Assembly: GCF_003403095.1 (NCBI RefSeq)
Contig: NZ_CP031555.1
Coordinates: 3,908,001-3,972,000 of the forward strand
DNA length: 64,000 nt
Direction of reading: 5' to 3'
From: Thalassospira indica
GTDB taxonomy: Bacteria > Pseudomonadota > Alphaproteobacteria > Rhodospirillales > Thalassospiraceae
Shown here piece after piece: positions 36,401 to 45,216 of the stretch (position 1 is the stretch's first letter; each line of letters begins with the position of its first letter). Both the position numbers and the translations under genes were made by a program. The notes under the pieces are model-generated. The model had not been told where the DNA came from. It worked only from the letters and a program-made list of their open reading frames with translations, and made no database searches.

Positions 36401-36895
36401 TCAGATTTGCCGCAAGTCACGTGCCATTTTCCAGAATGTCGTTCTGTCATATCCGTCATGAACACCTTCGCCGGCAATCGCAAACCCGCGTGATTTGAAG
36501 AACCCGATATTGTCTTCAAGTTCGATACGAACACTAAGCCGCATATACTGCTTGCCGCGATCACGCGCAAACGCGCAGGCCGCCTCGACCAATACCTTGC
36601 CGATGCCAGATCCCTTGACCTCCGGGTCAACCGAAAGCTTGTAAAGATAGGCGTCCTTGCCGACATCCTCGATCCAGATTTGGCCGATGATGTTGCCATT
36701 GCCATCCCGGGCGACAAACAGCGTGTCACGCGCAAAACGCCATTGCAGTTCGGAAACCGAAACCGATTTGGCCGAACTCGGTGGATCGACAATATCGTCC
36801 TGAAAGGCAAAGGCTGCCAAAAGAATTTCAACAAGCCGCTCGAACGAAACTTCGTCCGGGGCGTTGATGTGTGTGATCTCGATACTGGACGTCAT
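36401..36895 (-). CDS. GNAT family N-acetyltransferase
   Basis: This 164-residue acetyl-CoA-dependent acetyltransferase shows motif A, LYKLSVDPEVKGSGIGKVLV (the R/Q-x-x-G-x-G/A loop is KGSGIG), and motif B near YMRLSVRIELEDNIGFFKSR. The substrate is unknown. The ATG at 36895 is preferred over the longer frame (36940), since the longer form adds 15 residues before the first GNAT strand. It is convergent with the HxlR gene and shares no overlap. Confidence 0.87.
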   Translation of the reverse strand: MTSSIEITHINAPDEVSFERLVEILLAAFAFQDDIVDPPSSAKSVSVSELQWRFARDTLFVARDGNGNIIGQIWIEDVGKDAYLYKLSVDPEVKGSGIGKVLVEAACAFARDRGKQYMRLSVRIELEDNIGFFKSRGFAIAGEGVHDGYDRTTFWKMARDLRQI

Positions 36896-37057
36896 GGGGT
36901 TCCACGTGCAAACTGTCGGGCGTAATGAATGTATGAACACTACGCCATAATTATTACGTAAACGGAAAATATGGACTGTTCATAGCTCCGCCCTTGACGT
37001 GGCGGGTCGATATACTATGTTCCGCCCCATTGTTTCCCAGTCGGATATGATGCCCTG

Positions 37058-38014
37058 ATGCATAACTTCCTCGATTTTGAAAAGCCGATCGCCGAACTTG
37101 AAGGCAAGATCGAAGAGCTCCGTCATTTGACGGGCAGTGACGAAGTCAACATCGCAGACGAGGTTTCCCGCCTGCAGGAAAAGCTGACCAAGCTTTTGCA
37201 AGGCACCTATGGCAAGCTGACCCCCTGGCAGAAAACCCAGGTGGCGCGCCATCCTGATCGTCCGCATTTCACCGACTATATCGCCAACCTGTTTGACGAT
37301 TTCACCCCGCTTTCCGGTGACCGTCAGTTTGGCGAAGACGCCGCAATCATCGGTGGTTTCGGTCGTTTGCAGGGCCGCACGGTGATGGTGATCGGCCATG
37401 AAAAAGGCCGCGATACCGAAACCCGTGTGAAACACAATTTCGGTTCCGCCCGCCCCGAAGGCTACCGCAAGGCGATCCGCCTGATGCGCATGGCTGAGCG
37501 TTTCAACATCCCGGTTGTCACCCTTGTTGATACTGCTGGTGCCTTCCCGGGTGCCGACGCAGAGGCACGTGGCCAGTCCGAAGCCATCGCACGTTCGATC
37601 GAAGCCTGCCTTGATATCAAGGTGCCGCTGGTGTCCGTCATCATCGGCGAAGGTGGATCGGGTGGTGCGATTGCGCTTGCGGTTGCCAACAACGTTCTGA
37701 TGCTTGAAAACTCGATTTATTCGGTGATCTCGCCAGAAGGTTGCGCATCCATTCTGTGGCGTTCTGGCGACGAAGCCAAAACCGCCGCCGAGGCGCTCCG
37801 TCTTACCGCACAGGATCTGTTGCAGCTTGGCGTGATCGACGAAATCGTGCCAGAACCGCTTGGTGGCGCACAGCGCGATGCCAAGGAAGCCTGCAAACGG
37901 GTTGGCAAAGCGATCATCAAGGCACTTGAAAGCATGGACGATGTCGAAGGTGGCGTGCTGAAGGCGCGCCGTCGTGACAAGTTCCTTGAAATGGGCCGCA
38001 AGGGCCTGAACTGA
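37058..38014 (+). CDS. accA: Acetyl-CoA carboxylase carboxyltransferase subunit alpha
   Basis: This is the alpha subunit of the ACC carboxyltransferase, which with AccD transfers the carboxyl group from carboxybiotin to acetyl-CoA in the first step of fatty-acid synthesis. The 318-residue length and motifs match AccA: an N-terminal coiled coil ([20 protein letters not shown]), then [32 protein letters not shown], the [20 protein letters not shown] core, [20 protein letters not shown] and [11 protein letters not shown]. It stands alone in this window and ends before a stem-loop. Confidence 0.98.
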   Translation: MHNFLDFEKPIAELEGKIEELRHLTGSDEVNIADEVSRLQEKLTKLLQGTYGKLTPWQKTQVARHPDRPHFTDYIANLFDDFTPLSGDRQFGEDAAIIGGFGRLQGRTVMVIGHEKGRDTETRVKHNFGSARPEGYRKAIRLMRMAERFNIPVVTLVDTAGAFPGADAEARGQSEAIARSIEACLDIKVPLVSVIIGEGGSGGAIALAVANNVLMLENSIYSVISPEGCASILWRSGDEAKTAAEALRLTAQDLLQLGVIDEIVPEPLGGAQRDAKEACKRVGKAIIKALESMDDVEGGVLKARRRDKFLEMGRKGLN

Positions 38015-38023
38015 TTTTCCATT

Positions 38024-38070
38024 CAGGGCGCAGACCATCGTGATTGATGCTGCGCCCTGTTGTCATTTTC
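38024..38070 (+). terminator. Stem-loop after accA
   Basis: CAGGGCGCAG (38024-38033) pairs with CTGCGCCCTG (38050-38059) around a 16-nt loop, followed by TTGTCATTTTC. This is a probable intrinsic terminator with a long loop. Confidence 0.7.
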
Positions 38071-38140
38071 CGGCGCAGTCTGTCCGTCGGTTATATCCGG
38101 CAAAATGAAGCGCCCTTTTCCGGCCTGGTCGGGAGGCACC

Positions 38141-38977
38141 ATGAATTTTCTTCGCCGGATTGTTGAATCCAATCGCTTTCAAAATTTCATCACCGCCGTC
38201 ATTGCGATTAACGCCATCATCCTCGGGCTTGAAACTTCCCCGACCGTGATGAATGCGGCGGGGTCGGTGCTGCATGTGCTCGATCAGGTGGCGGTGGCGA
38301 TTTTTGTCATCGAACTGGTGATGAAACTTGCGCTCTATCGGCTGGCCTTCTTCAAGCGCGCCTGGAATGTCTTTGATTTCACCATTGTTGCCATCACCCT
38401 GATGCCGGCGGGCCAGGGCGTCTCTGTCCTGCGTGCGCTGCGTATCCTGCGTGCCTTCCGCCTGATTTCGACTGTGCCCTCCATGCGCAAGGTGGTCGAA
38501 GCCCTGATGCGCGCCATTCCCGGCATGATTTCCGTCCTGACATTGCTGTCTCTGGTGTTTTATGTCTCGGCCGTGATGGCAACCAAGCTGTTTGGCGAAG
38601 GCTTCCCCGACTGGTTTGGCACGATTGGCGAATCACTTTATTCGCTGTTCCAGATCATGACGCTGGAAAGCTGGTCGATGGGCATTGTCCGGCCGGTGAT
38701 GGAGTCTTACCCGCTGGCGTGGCTTTTCTTCGTGCCGTTCATTCTGGTGACGACATTTGCCGTCCTGAACCTGTTTATCGCGATTGTGGTTGATGCAATG
38801 TCGACACATGTCGATGTTGAAGAAACCCAGACACGTGATGTGATCGAACTCGATCACCAGGAAATCATGACCGAACTGCGCGCTCTGCGTAGTGAAATGA
38901 GCAAACTTGCCAACGCCCGGAACGACCATCCACAAGACGTCCCGTCCGATCAAAACAAGACATCAACACCCTCCTGA
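38141..38977 (+). CDS. Voltage-gated sodium channel (NaChBac type)
   Basis: This 278-residue six-transmembrane ion channel is a single-domain homotetrameric Nav. S1 is near 14-34 (FITAVIAINAIILGLETS). The S4 sensor has Arg at three-residue intervals (LRALRILRAFRLISTVPSMR, about 100-119). The pore loop carries the TLESW filter (FQIMTLESWSMGIVRP), which gives Na+ selectivity through the ring of Glu. A C-terminal coiled coil (ELDHQEIMTELRALRSEMSK) matches the tetramerisation domain. The start at 38141 has GGGAGG 5 nt upstream; an in-frame TTG at 38060 is rejected. It follows the accA terminator and is probably transcribed on its own. Confidence 0.94.
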   Translation: MNFLRRIVESNRFQNFITAVIAINAIILGLETSPTVMNAAGSVLHVLDQVAVAIFVIELVMKLALYRLAFFKRAWNVFDFTIVAITLMPAGQGVSVLRALRILRAFRLISTVPSMRKVVEALMRAIPGMISVLTLLSLVFYVSAVMATKLFGEGFPDWFGTIGESLYSLFQIMTLESWSMGIVRPVMESYPLAWLFFVPFILVTTFAVLNLFIAIVVDAMSTHVDVEETQTRDVIELDHQEIMTELRALRSEMSKLANARNDHPQDVPSDQNKTSTPS

Positions 38978-39090
38978 ACAGTCGGTCAGGCCAGGCTTGC
39001 CGGGAAAATTGAGCGGTTACTCATAAAAAGGGGGTGGTTAAACGCCCCGAACCTCGTCTAATCTTTCGACAAATATCGGGAGATCGGGGA

Positions 39091-39870
39091 ATGAAGCTAA
39101 CGTTTGCGGGGACAGGATCGGCCTTTTGTATGGCCGCTGACAATTTTCAGAGCAACATGGTTCTGGAAACGACCCCGTCGGGCAATGACCAACCACAGCG
39201 CCTGCTGATTGACTGCGGTTCAGACGCGCGCCATTCGCTGCGCAACATTGGTCACATGCCAAACGACATTCATGGTGTCTATGTCAGCCATCTGCATTCG
39301 GACCATATCGGTGGGCTCGAATGGATGGCGCTTGCCAATTATTTCGTCTTCGAAGGCCACCGGGCGGAACTGTATGCGGTCGACGAACTGCTGGAACCGC
39401 TGTGGGAGCACTCATTGCGAGGCGGCCTTGAAATCAGCGACCACGGCAACAGCAAACTGTCGTCCTATTTCGATGTGGTCCCGCTTTCCACCAAGAACGG
39501 ATTTGACTGGCATGGCATGCATTTCGATGTCATCCCGGTTGCGCATGTGGTGACACCGGAAAGCACGATGTATTCCTATGCCCTGTTCGGTCACGGCCAG
39601 AACAAGTCCTTCTTCCTGACAACAGATGCGATTTTCAATCCCGAAGATCATATGCCGTTCTACAAAAAGGCCGACATCATCTTTCAGGATTGTGAACTCG
39701 GCCCCCGTCATTCCGGGGTCCATGCCCATTACGACCAACTTGTGACCCTGCCTGCCGAGATCAAGGCGAAGATGTGGCTCTATCACTATCAGGCTTATGA
39801 TAAACCCGACGCGGTGGCGGACGGTTTCTGTGGGTTCATTGAACCGGAACAAAGTTTTGATCTTGGTTGA
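39091..39870 (+). CDS. Metallo-beta-lactamase fold hydrolase
   Basis: This 259-residue MBL-fold protein has the HxHxDH zinc motif in YVSHLHSDHIGGLEW, with further ligands expected in VAHVVTPES, LTTDAIFN and the C-terminal YHYQAY. The RNase Z-like opening (KLTFAGTGSAF) and lack of a signal peptide suggest a cytosolic hydrolase of the RNase Z/phosphodiesterase branch. The substrate is not clear. The start at 39091 follows GGGAGATCGGGGA; longer frames begin at 39034. It lies 107 nt upstream of the ABC-cNMP gene on the same strand, and the two could be functionally linked. Confidence 0.88.
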   Translation: MKLTFAGTGSAFCMAADNFQSNMVLETTPSGNDQPQRLLIDCGSDARHSLRNIGHMPNDIHGVYVSHLHSDHIGGLEWMALANYFVFEGHRAELYAVDELLEPLWEHSLRGGLEISDHGNSKLSSYFDVVPLSTKNGFDWHGMHFDVIPVAHVVTPESTMYSYALFGHGQNKSFFLTTDAIFNPEDHMPFYKKADIIFQDCELGPRHSGVHAHYDQLVTLPAEIKAKMWLYHYQAYDKPDAVADGFCGFIEPEQSFDLG

Positions 39871-39977
39871 TCAGACAACCGGCGCATAACCTGCACATTA
39901 GGGTCCTGACCCTGCCCAAATATAAAAACGAGCAAACGGAACAAAAATGTTCCACAACCACAAAACGGGACGTGCGA

Positions 39978-42900
39978 ATGCCCAAATCGGTTTTTGCCTA
40001 TATATGGCGTCATAGCCGCCTCCAGCAGATCATGCTGACATTGGTCACGCTGGCCTCTTTCCCGTTTCTTTATTACTCGCTTGATCTGCCCAAGCAGATC
40101 GTCAACGAGGCCATCGGTGGTGCCGGTGCGCCCTATGACATCCTTGGCGTCGATCTGACCCAGATCGAGTATCTGTTCGCCCTCTCGGGCATTTTCCTCG
40201 CCCTCGTCTTCGTGAATGGCGGCTTCAAATACTTCATCAACGTCTATCAGGGCGTGATGGCAGAACGCATGCTGCGTCGCATGCGCTACGAGCTTTTTGA
40301 TCGTGTTCTGCGTTTTCCACTGCCGCATTTCCGCAAGACCAGCCAGGGCGAAATCGTTTCCATGATCACCGCCGAAGCCGAACCTTTGGGCGGCTTCTTT
40401 GGCGAGGCCTATGCCCTGCCGCTTTATCAGGGCGGCATTCTGATCACGATTTCGGCCTTTATCTTTATTCAGGATCCTTTGATGGGCCTGGCAGCGATCG
40501 CGTTTTATCCGTTGCAGGGCTATCTGATCCCGAAACTGCAACGCCGCGTGAACCTGCTTGGCAAACAGCGCGTTCAGAACGTGCGCCGCATGTCCGAACA
40601 TATCGGCGAGACGGTTGGTGGTGCGACCGATATCCGTGCCAACGAAACGCAAGGGTTCGAACTGACCCACTTCACCCAGCGTCTGGGCCGGATTTTCGAA
40701 ATCCGCAAGGAAATCTATTTCCGCAAATTCTTCATCAAGTTCCTGAACAACTTTATCGCCCAGATCACTCCGTTCTTCTTCTACTCTATCGGTGGCTATC
40801 TGGTGATTACCGGTGACCTCAGCTTCGGTGCGCTGGTCGCGGCCCTTGCCGCCTACAAGGACATGTCGGCACCGTGGAAAGAGCTTCTCGCCTATTATCA
40901 GCGCCTTGCCGATGCCAACATCAAATACGAACAGCTGCACGAACAGTTCGAGCTGCCTGACCTTGCACCGGAACACGAACTGATTGCACCGGTATCGCCA
41001 AAACTGGCCGGCCCGCTGGATGTCAGTGCCCTGTCATGGACGGACGAGGACGGCACCCGTGTTGTCGAAAATGTTTCGTTTAATATGGGATTGCCGGGCA
41101 AGGCCCTTTTGACCGGTGCATCAGACAGTGGCAAATCGCAACTTGCCCGTCTGATTGCCCATATCATGACCCCGACGGGCGGGCGCATTCAGTTTGCCGA
41201 TTTTGATGCCACCACCCTTCCGGCTGCGGTGGTCGGGCAACGTCTGGCCTATGTCGGGGCGGATGCGTATCTGTTTAATGGCAGTATTTCCGATAACCTG
41301 TTCTATGGCCTGAAACACCGCCCCGTCCTTCTGGAACAGGATAACGATAATTCCGCACCTGACAGTGATGCGGACGCCAAAACCTATCCCGATCCCAAAT
41401 TTGTCGATGTCGTCGAACTTGCCGATCCAGCCGACCTGCCCTGGAAGCTGACGCGCGAAATGTATGACGAGATCCAGATGTCGGGCAACATCCCATATGA
41501 TCCGTCTGCCGAGTGGATCGATTATGTCGGACCGGGATTTGAATCGCGCGAAGACATGCAAAAGGAACTGATGCGCCTGCTTGAGGTGGTTGGCCTTGAT
41601 CGTGATATTTATCGCATTGGCCTGCTGCGCCGCATCAGCCCCGAAGAACGCCCGAACCTTGTTCAATCGGTACTCGATGTCCGTCCGCGTCTTAAGGAAA
41701 TTCTGGCCGAACGTCAGCTTTCCGACCTTGTCGAACCTTATGATTTCGACAAATACAATGACAACGCGCCGGTCGGCGTGAACATCCTGTTCGGGACACC
41801 GTCGCGCACCGAATTCAAGCGGATGGACTTCCTGTCGCATCCCTACATCCAGAAAAGCCTGCGCGAGAGCGGCCTGTATGAAAAGATGATCAAGATGGGG
41901 CGTGAAACGCTTGATCTGATGATCGAACTCTTTACCGGCCTGCCGCCGGGGCATGAATTCTTTGACCGTTACAGCTTTGTCTCGGCCGATGAAATGCCCG
42001 AGGTGAAGAACATCCTGAAACGTACCGACGGTGTGCGTGTCGATGACATGCGCAAAGAGGACCAGTTGCGTCTTCTCGACGTTGCCATGCAACTGACCCC
42101 GGCCCGCCACCGCCTGCGCGTGATTGATGATGATTTCCGCGAACTTGTTCTTCAGGCCCGGCCCAAGTTCCGCGAAAACATGCCCGATGATCTGGCAGGC
42201 TATATCGACTTCTTCGAGGCTGATGGCTACGCATCGGCCGCCCCGATCCTTGATAACTTGCTGTTTGGTCGCTTTGCCTATGGCCGTGCAAATTCCGAGG
42301 AACGCGTCGGTGAGGTCCTGTTTGAAATCGCCCATGAAGGCGGCCTTTACGAAGGATTAGTGTCCCTAGGCCTTGAAAGTCAGGTCGGGGTTGGCGGCAG
42401 CCGCATGTCGCAGACATTGCGTCAGAAAATCGCCCTTGTCCGTGCGCTGATCAAGAACCCGGATCTTCTGGTCGTCGACGAAGGCCTTTCGGCGCTGGAT
42501 CGCGAAACCCGCGAAAGCATCATCAACTACCTGACGGGCGAAAGTGATCATACCAGTCTGGTTTGGGTCGATGATGATGACCATGCCGGTGAAAAGTTCG
42601 ATACCTTGCTCTATATGTCGAACGGAAAACTGGTCAAACGCAAAAGCGTTGCCGATGACAGTGAAACAACAACCGAAGAAACCGAAGACGAAGCCGCAGC
42701 CGCACTGGCCGCAGGCGACATCGATCAGGAAGTCCGGTTGCTGCGCACGATCCCGCTGTTCGCCGGGCTGGATCCCAGTGTCGTCAAGCTGCTGGCCTTT
42801 ACCAGCCCGCGCCTGACCTTCAAACATGGCGAGGTTCTCGTCAAACAGGGCGATCCGGGTGATGCCGCCTTTATCGTCATTTCCGGGCGCGGTGAAATCT

Positions 42901-43169
42901 GGCTGACCACCGATGAACACCAGACACTCAAACTGCGTGACGTTCATGCCAAGGAAGTCATTGGCGAAATCGCCCTGCTTGTCGATGCACCGCGTTCGGC
43001 AACCATCCGTGCGGTCGAAGACATGACGGTTCTGAAACTCGACAAGACCGAATTCCTTGGTCTTGTCCGACAGGACCAGGCTGTTTCCAATCAGTTGATC
43101 CGTGTTCTGGCCCAGCGGCTTGATCAAACCACCAAACAGCTGACCAACCGCAACAACGACAAGAACTGA
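39978..43169 (+). CDS. ABC transporter permease-ATPase with ~320-residue NBD insertion and C-terminal cNMP-binding domain
   Basis: This is a 1063-residue protein. An ABC exporter-type membrane domain (about 15-300) is followed by a nucleotide-binding domain starting near 345. Walker A is GASDSGKS (about 379) and Walker B LLVVDEG (about 829), separated by ~450 residues; about 320 are extra. The insertion lies between two copies of an I-x-DNL-x-FG-like motif (SISDNLFYG and PILDNLLFG). The Q-loop Gln is Ala (VGADAYLF), the LSGGQ signature is MSQTLRQ and the H-loop His is replaced. A C-terminal cyclic nucleotide-binding domain (about 920-1045, with GDPGDAAFIVISGRGEIWL and GEIALLVDAPRSATIRA) follows. 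The cargo is unknown; ATPase activity is uncertain. It ends at a hairpin. Confidence 0.85.
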   Translation: MPKSVFAYIWRHSRLQQIMLTLVTLASFPFLYYSLDLPKQIVNEAIGGAGAPYDILGVDLTQIEYLFALSGIFLALVFVNGGFKYFINVYQGVMAERMLRRMRYELFDRVLRFPLPHFRKTSQGEIVSMITAEAEPLGGFFGEAYALPLYQGGILITISAFIFIQDPLMGLAAIAFYPLQGYLIPKLQRRVNLLGKQRVQNVRRMSEHIGETVGGATDIRANETQGFELTHFTQRLGRIFEIRKEIYFRKFFIKFLNNFIAQITPFFFYSIGGYLVITGDLSFGALVAALAAYKDMSAPWKELLAYYQRLADANIKYEQLHEQFELPDLAPEHELIAPVSPKLAGPLDVSALSWTDEDGTRVVENVSFNMGLPGKALLTGASDSGKSQLARLIAHIMTPTGGRIQFADFDATTLPAAVVGQRLAYVGADAYLFNGSISDNLFYGLKHRPVLLEQDNDNSAPDSDADAKTYPDPKFVDVVELADPADLPWKLTREMYDEIQMSGNIPYDPSAEWIDYVGPGFESREDMQKELMRLLEVVGLDRDIYRIGLLRRISPEERPNLVQSVLDVRPRLKEILAERQLSDLVEPYDFDKYNDNAPVGVNILFGTPSRTEFKRMDFLSHPYIQKSLRESGLYEKMIKMGRETLDLMIELFTGLPPGHEFFDRYSFVSADEMPEVKNILKRTDGVRVDDMRKEDQLRLLDVAMQLTPARHRLRVIDDDFRELVLQARPKFRENMPDDLAGYIDFFEADGYASAAPILDNLLFGRFAYGRANSEERVGEVLFEIAHEGGLYEGLVSLGLESQVGVGGSRMSQTLRQKIALVRALIKNPDLLVVDEGLSALDRETRESIINYLTGESDHTSLVWVDDDDHAGEKFDTLLYMSNGKLVKRKSVADDSETTTEETEDEAAAALAAGDIDQEVRLLRTIPLFAGLDPSVVKLLAFTSPRLTFKHGEVLVKQGDPGDAAFIVISGRGEIWLTTDEHQTLKLRDVHAKEVIGEIALLVDAPRSATIRAVEDMTVLKLDKTEFLGLVRQDQAVSNQLIRVLAQRLDQTTKQLTNRNNDKN

Positions 43170-43179
43170 CAAAACGAAC

Positions 43180-43222
43180 GGACGGAGCTTCCCGGCAACG
43201 GGACTCTGTCCATCCTTCTTTT
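43180..43222 (+). terminator. Terminator after the ABC-cNMP gene
   Basis: GGACGGAG (43180-43187) pairs with CTCTGTCC (43204-43211) with one G-U, and an inner TCCCG/CGGGA stem closes on a GCAA tetraloop. ATCCTTCTTTT follows. This is a good intrinsic terminator. Confidence 0.8.
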
Positions 43223-43246
43223 GCCTGACCTTATGAACTGCGCCTT

Positions 43247-43492
43247 ATGAACAAAATCGCCTCCATCCTTCTTGCCGTATTGCTTGGCGTCATCATGCTG
43301 GGCGGCTTTATCGCCCTTGTCGGCGGCAGTGTCATCGGTGCACTGGCCTTTGTCATCGGCATCCCGGTCGCCTTTCCGATGACAACAAGCGTCGTGATCT
43401 TGTTTTTTGCCGCCATCATCATCCGAACCCTAATTGAAAAGCGCCGCCAGAAACGCGAAATGCGCAAATATCTGGATCGCGCAGAAGACTGA
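43247..43492 (+). CDS. Small hypothetical membrane protein
   Basis: This 81-residue protein has two hydrophobic helices (about 5-33 and 40-60, rich in Gly, Val and Ile) and a strongly basic then acidic C-terminus (KRRQKREMRKYLDRAED). It is probably a two-span inner-membrane protein with a cytosolic tail. I recognise no family. It sits 77 nt after the ABC-cNMP gene, beyond a terminator, so it may have its own promoter. Confidence 0.6.
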   Translation: MNKIASILLAVLLGVIMLGGFIALVGGSVIGALAFVIGIPVAFPMTTSVVILFFAAIIIRTLIEKRRQKREMRKYLDRAED

Positions 43493-43560
43493 TTTTCTGC
43501 GCGTTTTGGCGCTCAGCAGAAAAAACATTCGCTTTTTGCCACTCCGCGCCAAAAAAAACG
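43493..43560. promoter_or_regulatory. Nested inverted repeats upstream of doeC
   Basis: TTTTCTGC (43493-43500) is inverted as GCAGAAAA (43516-43523). TTTTGGCGC (43504-43512) is inverted as GCGCCAAAA (43546-43554). The block lies 110-180 nt upstream of doeC and could be a terminator for the previous gene, an operator for DoeX/EnuR, or both. Confidence 0.4.
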
Positions 43561-43672
43561 CATCAAATGGCGCCGAGTTCGGTCACCTCCTCTGATCGCA
43601 TGTTGATACCTTCCTCCCAGTTCAATGACATGCTTCGCGCAAACCGCGCCAAGCTTAAGGAAGGAGGCCACC

Positions 43673-45160
43673 ATGACGGCACAATCAAAGGAACAGCGTT
43701 GCGTTTCGCTCAGCCAGCTTTCCGATCTGCGTTTGCTGCGCGAACATGCCTATATTGATGGTCGCTGGTGCTCGGCTGACAACCTTCAGGTGATCGAAGT
43801 CACCAACCCGTTTGATGGCAGCTTCATCGGCACCGTTCCGAACATGGGCGTTCACGAAACCCGTAAGGCCATCGCGGCTGCACGGGAAGCCTTCCCGGCC
43901 TGGGCCGCCCTTCTGCCCCAGGAACGCAGTGCCGCTTTGCGTCGCTGGCACGATCTTCTGATTGAAAACAAGGAAGACCTCGCCCTTCTGATGACCCTTG
44001 AACAGGGCAAGCCGATCAACGAAGCCCGCGGTGAAATTGATTACGCCGCAAGCTTCATCGAATTTTACGCCGAAGAAGCCAAGCGGGTGAATGTCGAAAA
44101 CATCACATCCCACCTGCCGGGTCGCAACATGTCGATTAAACGCGAACCGATCGGGGTGACTGCCGCCGTTACACCTTGGAACTTCCCGTGTGCGATGATC
44201 ACGCGTAAGGCCGCGGCTGCCCTGGCAGCCGGTTGCACCATGATTGTACGCCCGGCCACCGAAACGCCGTTCTCGGCAACCGCACTCGCCGAACTGGCCG
44301 AACGTGCGGGCATCCCGGCGGGCGTATTTAACATCGTGACCGGTGATCCGAACCCGGTCGTGGGCGAGCTTTGCGGTCATCACGATGTCCGCGCACTATC
44401 CTTTACCGGCTCGACCGAGGTTGGCCGTCTTCTGCTGTCGCAAGGTGCTCAGACGATCAAGAAAATGTCGATGGAGCTGGGCGGTCATGCGCCGTTCATC
44501 GTCTTTGATGATGTCGATCTGGACGAGGCAGTTGCCCACGCAGTGAACGCAAAATTCGCCACCAGCGGTCAGGACTGTCTGGCGGCCAACCGCATCTTTG
44601 TTCAGCGCGACATCTATGACGACTTCCTTGATAAATACGCCAAGGCCATCGCCGATCTGCGGGTTGGCAACGGCATCGAGGAATATGTCGAAATCGGTCC
44701 GCTGATGCATGACCGTGCGGTTGCCAAATGCGAAGAACATGTTGCCGATGCGCGCGCCAAGGGTGCCCGTGTTGTCACCGGCGGCAAGAAAATGGGCGGG
44801 CTGTTCTTTGCCCCGACCCTGCTTGCCGATGTCACCGACGAGATGAAAATCTTTTCCGAAGAAACCTTTGGTCCGGTCGCCCCCGTCATGGCGTTTGATA
44901 CCGAGGACGAAGTCGTCGCCAAGGCCAATGACAGCGAATATGGCCTTGCCGCCTATCTGCTGACCAAGGACAACGACCGTGCCGCACGCGTCTCAAACGC
45001 CCTTGAATACGGCATGGTTGCGCTGAACTGCGTGAAAATCACCGGTGCACCGATCCCGTTTGGCGGCGTCAAGCAATCGGGTCTGGGCCGCGAAGGATCG
45101 CGCCATGGCCTCGAAGAATTTACCGAACTGAAATACGTCTGCGCTGCTTACAAAGCCTAG
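43673..45160 (+). CDS. doeC: Aldehyde dehydrogenase DoeC (aspartate-semialdehyde dehydrogenase of ectoine degradation)
   Basis: In ectoine catabolism DoeC oxidises L-aspartate-semialdehyde to L-aspartate. The 495-residue ALDH superfamily protein resembles NAD(P)-dependent succinate-semialdehyde dehydrogenases. It shows the motifs AAVTPWNFPCAMITRKAAAA, LSFTGSTEVGRLLL (cofactor glycine loop), MELGGHAPFIVFDD (catalytic Glu) and SGQDCLAANRIFV (catalytic Cys in GQDC). PFGGVKQSGLGREGS completes the fold. A strong AAGGAGG lies 6 nt upstream of the chosen ATG; longer frames from 43567 and 43625 are rejected. doeD follows 56 nt later, supporting a doeCD unit. Without that context I would call it a semialdehyde dehydrogenase only. 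Confidence 0.93.
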   Translation: MTAQSKEQRCVSLSQLSDLRLLREHAYIDGRWCSADNLQVIEVTNPFDGSFIGTVPNMGVHETRKAIAAAREAFPAWAALLPQERSAALRRWHDLLIENKEDLALLMTLEQGKPINEARGEIDYAASFIEFYAEEAKRVNVENITSHLPGRNMSIKREPIGVTAAVTPWNFPCAMITRKAAAALAAGCTMIVRPATETPFSATALAELAERAGIPAGVFNIVTGDPNPVVGELCGHHDVRALSFTGSTEVGRLLLSQGAQTIKKMSMELGGHAPFIVFDDVDLDEAVAHAVNAKFATSGQDCLAANRIFVQRDIYDDFLDKYAKAIADLRVGNGIEEYVEIGPLMHDRAVAKCEEHVADARAKGARVVTGGKKMGGLFFAPTLLADVTDEMKIFSEETFGPVAPVMAFDTEDEVVAKANDSEYGLAAYLLTKDNDRAARVSNALEYGMVALNCVKITGAPIPFGGVKQSGLGREGSRHGLEEFTELKYVCAAYKA

Positions 45161-45216
45161 GTTTTAACCTTGGTGCGCGCAAAAGACATCAACCGCATTC
45201 ACATGGGAGAATTCAA

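Noticed and set aside
39795..42335. Long minus-strand frames opposite the ABC-cNMP gene
   Set aside because: The plus-strand protein has clear ABC and cNMP domain motifs throughout, while the antisense frames show none.
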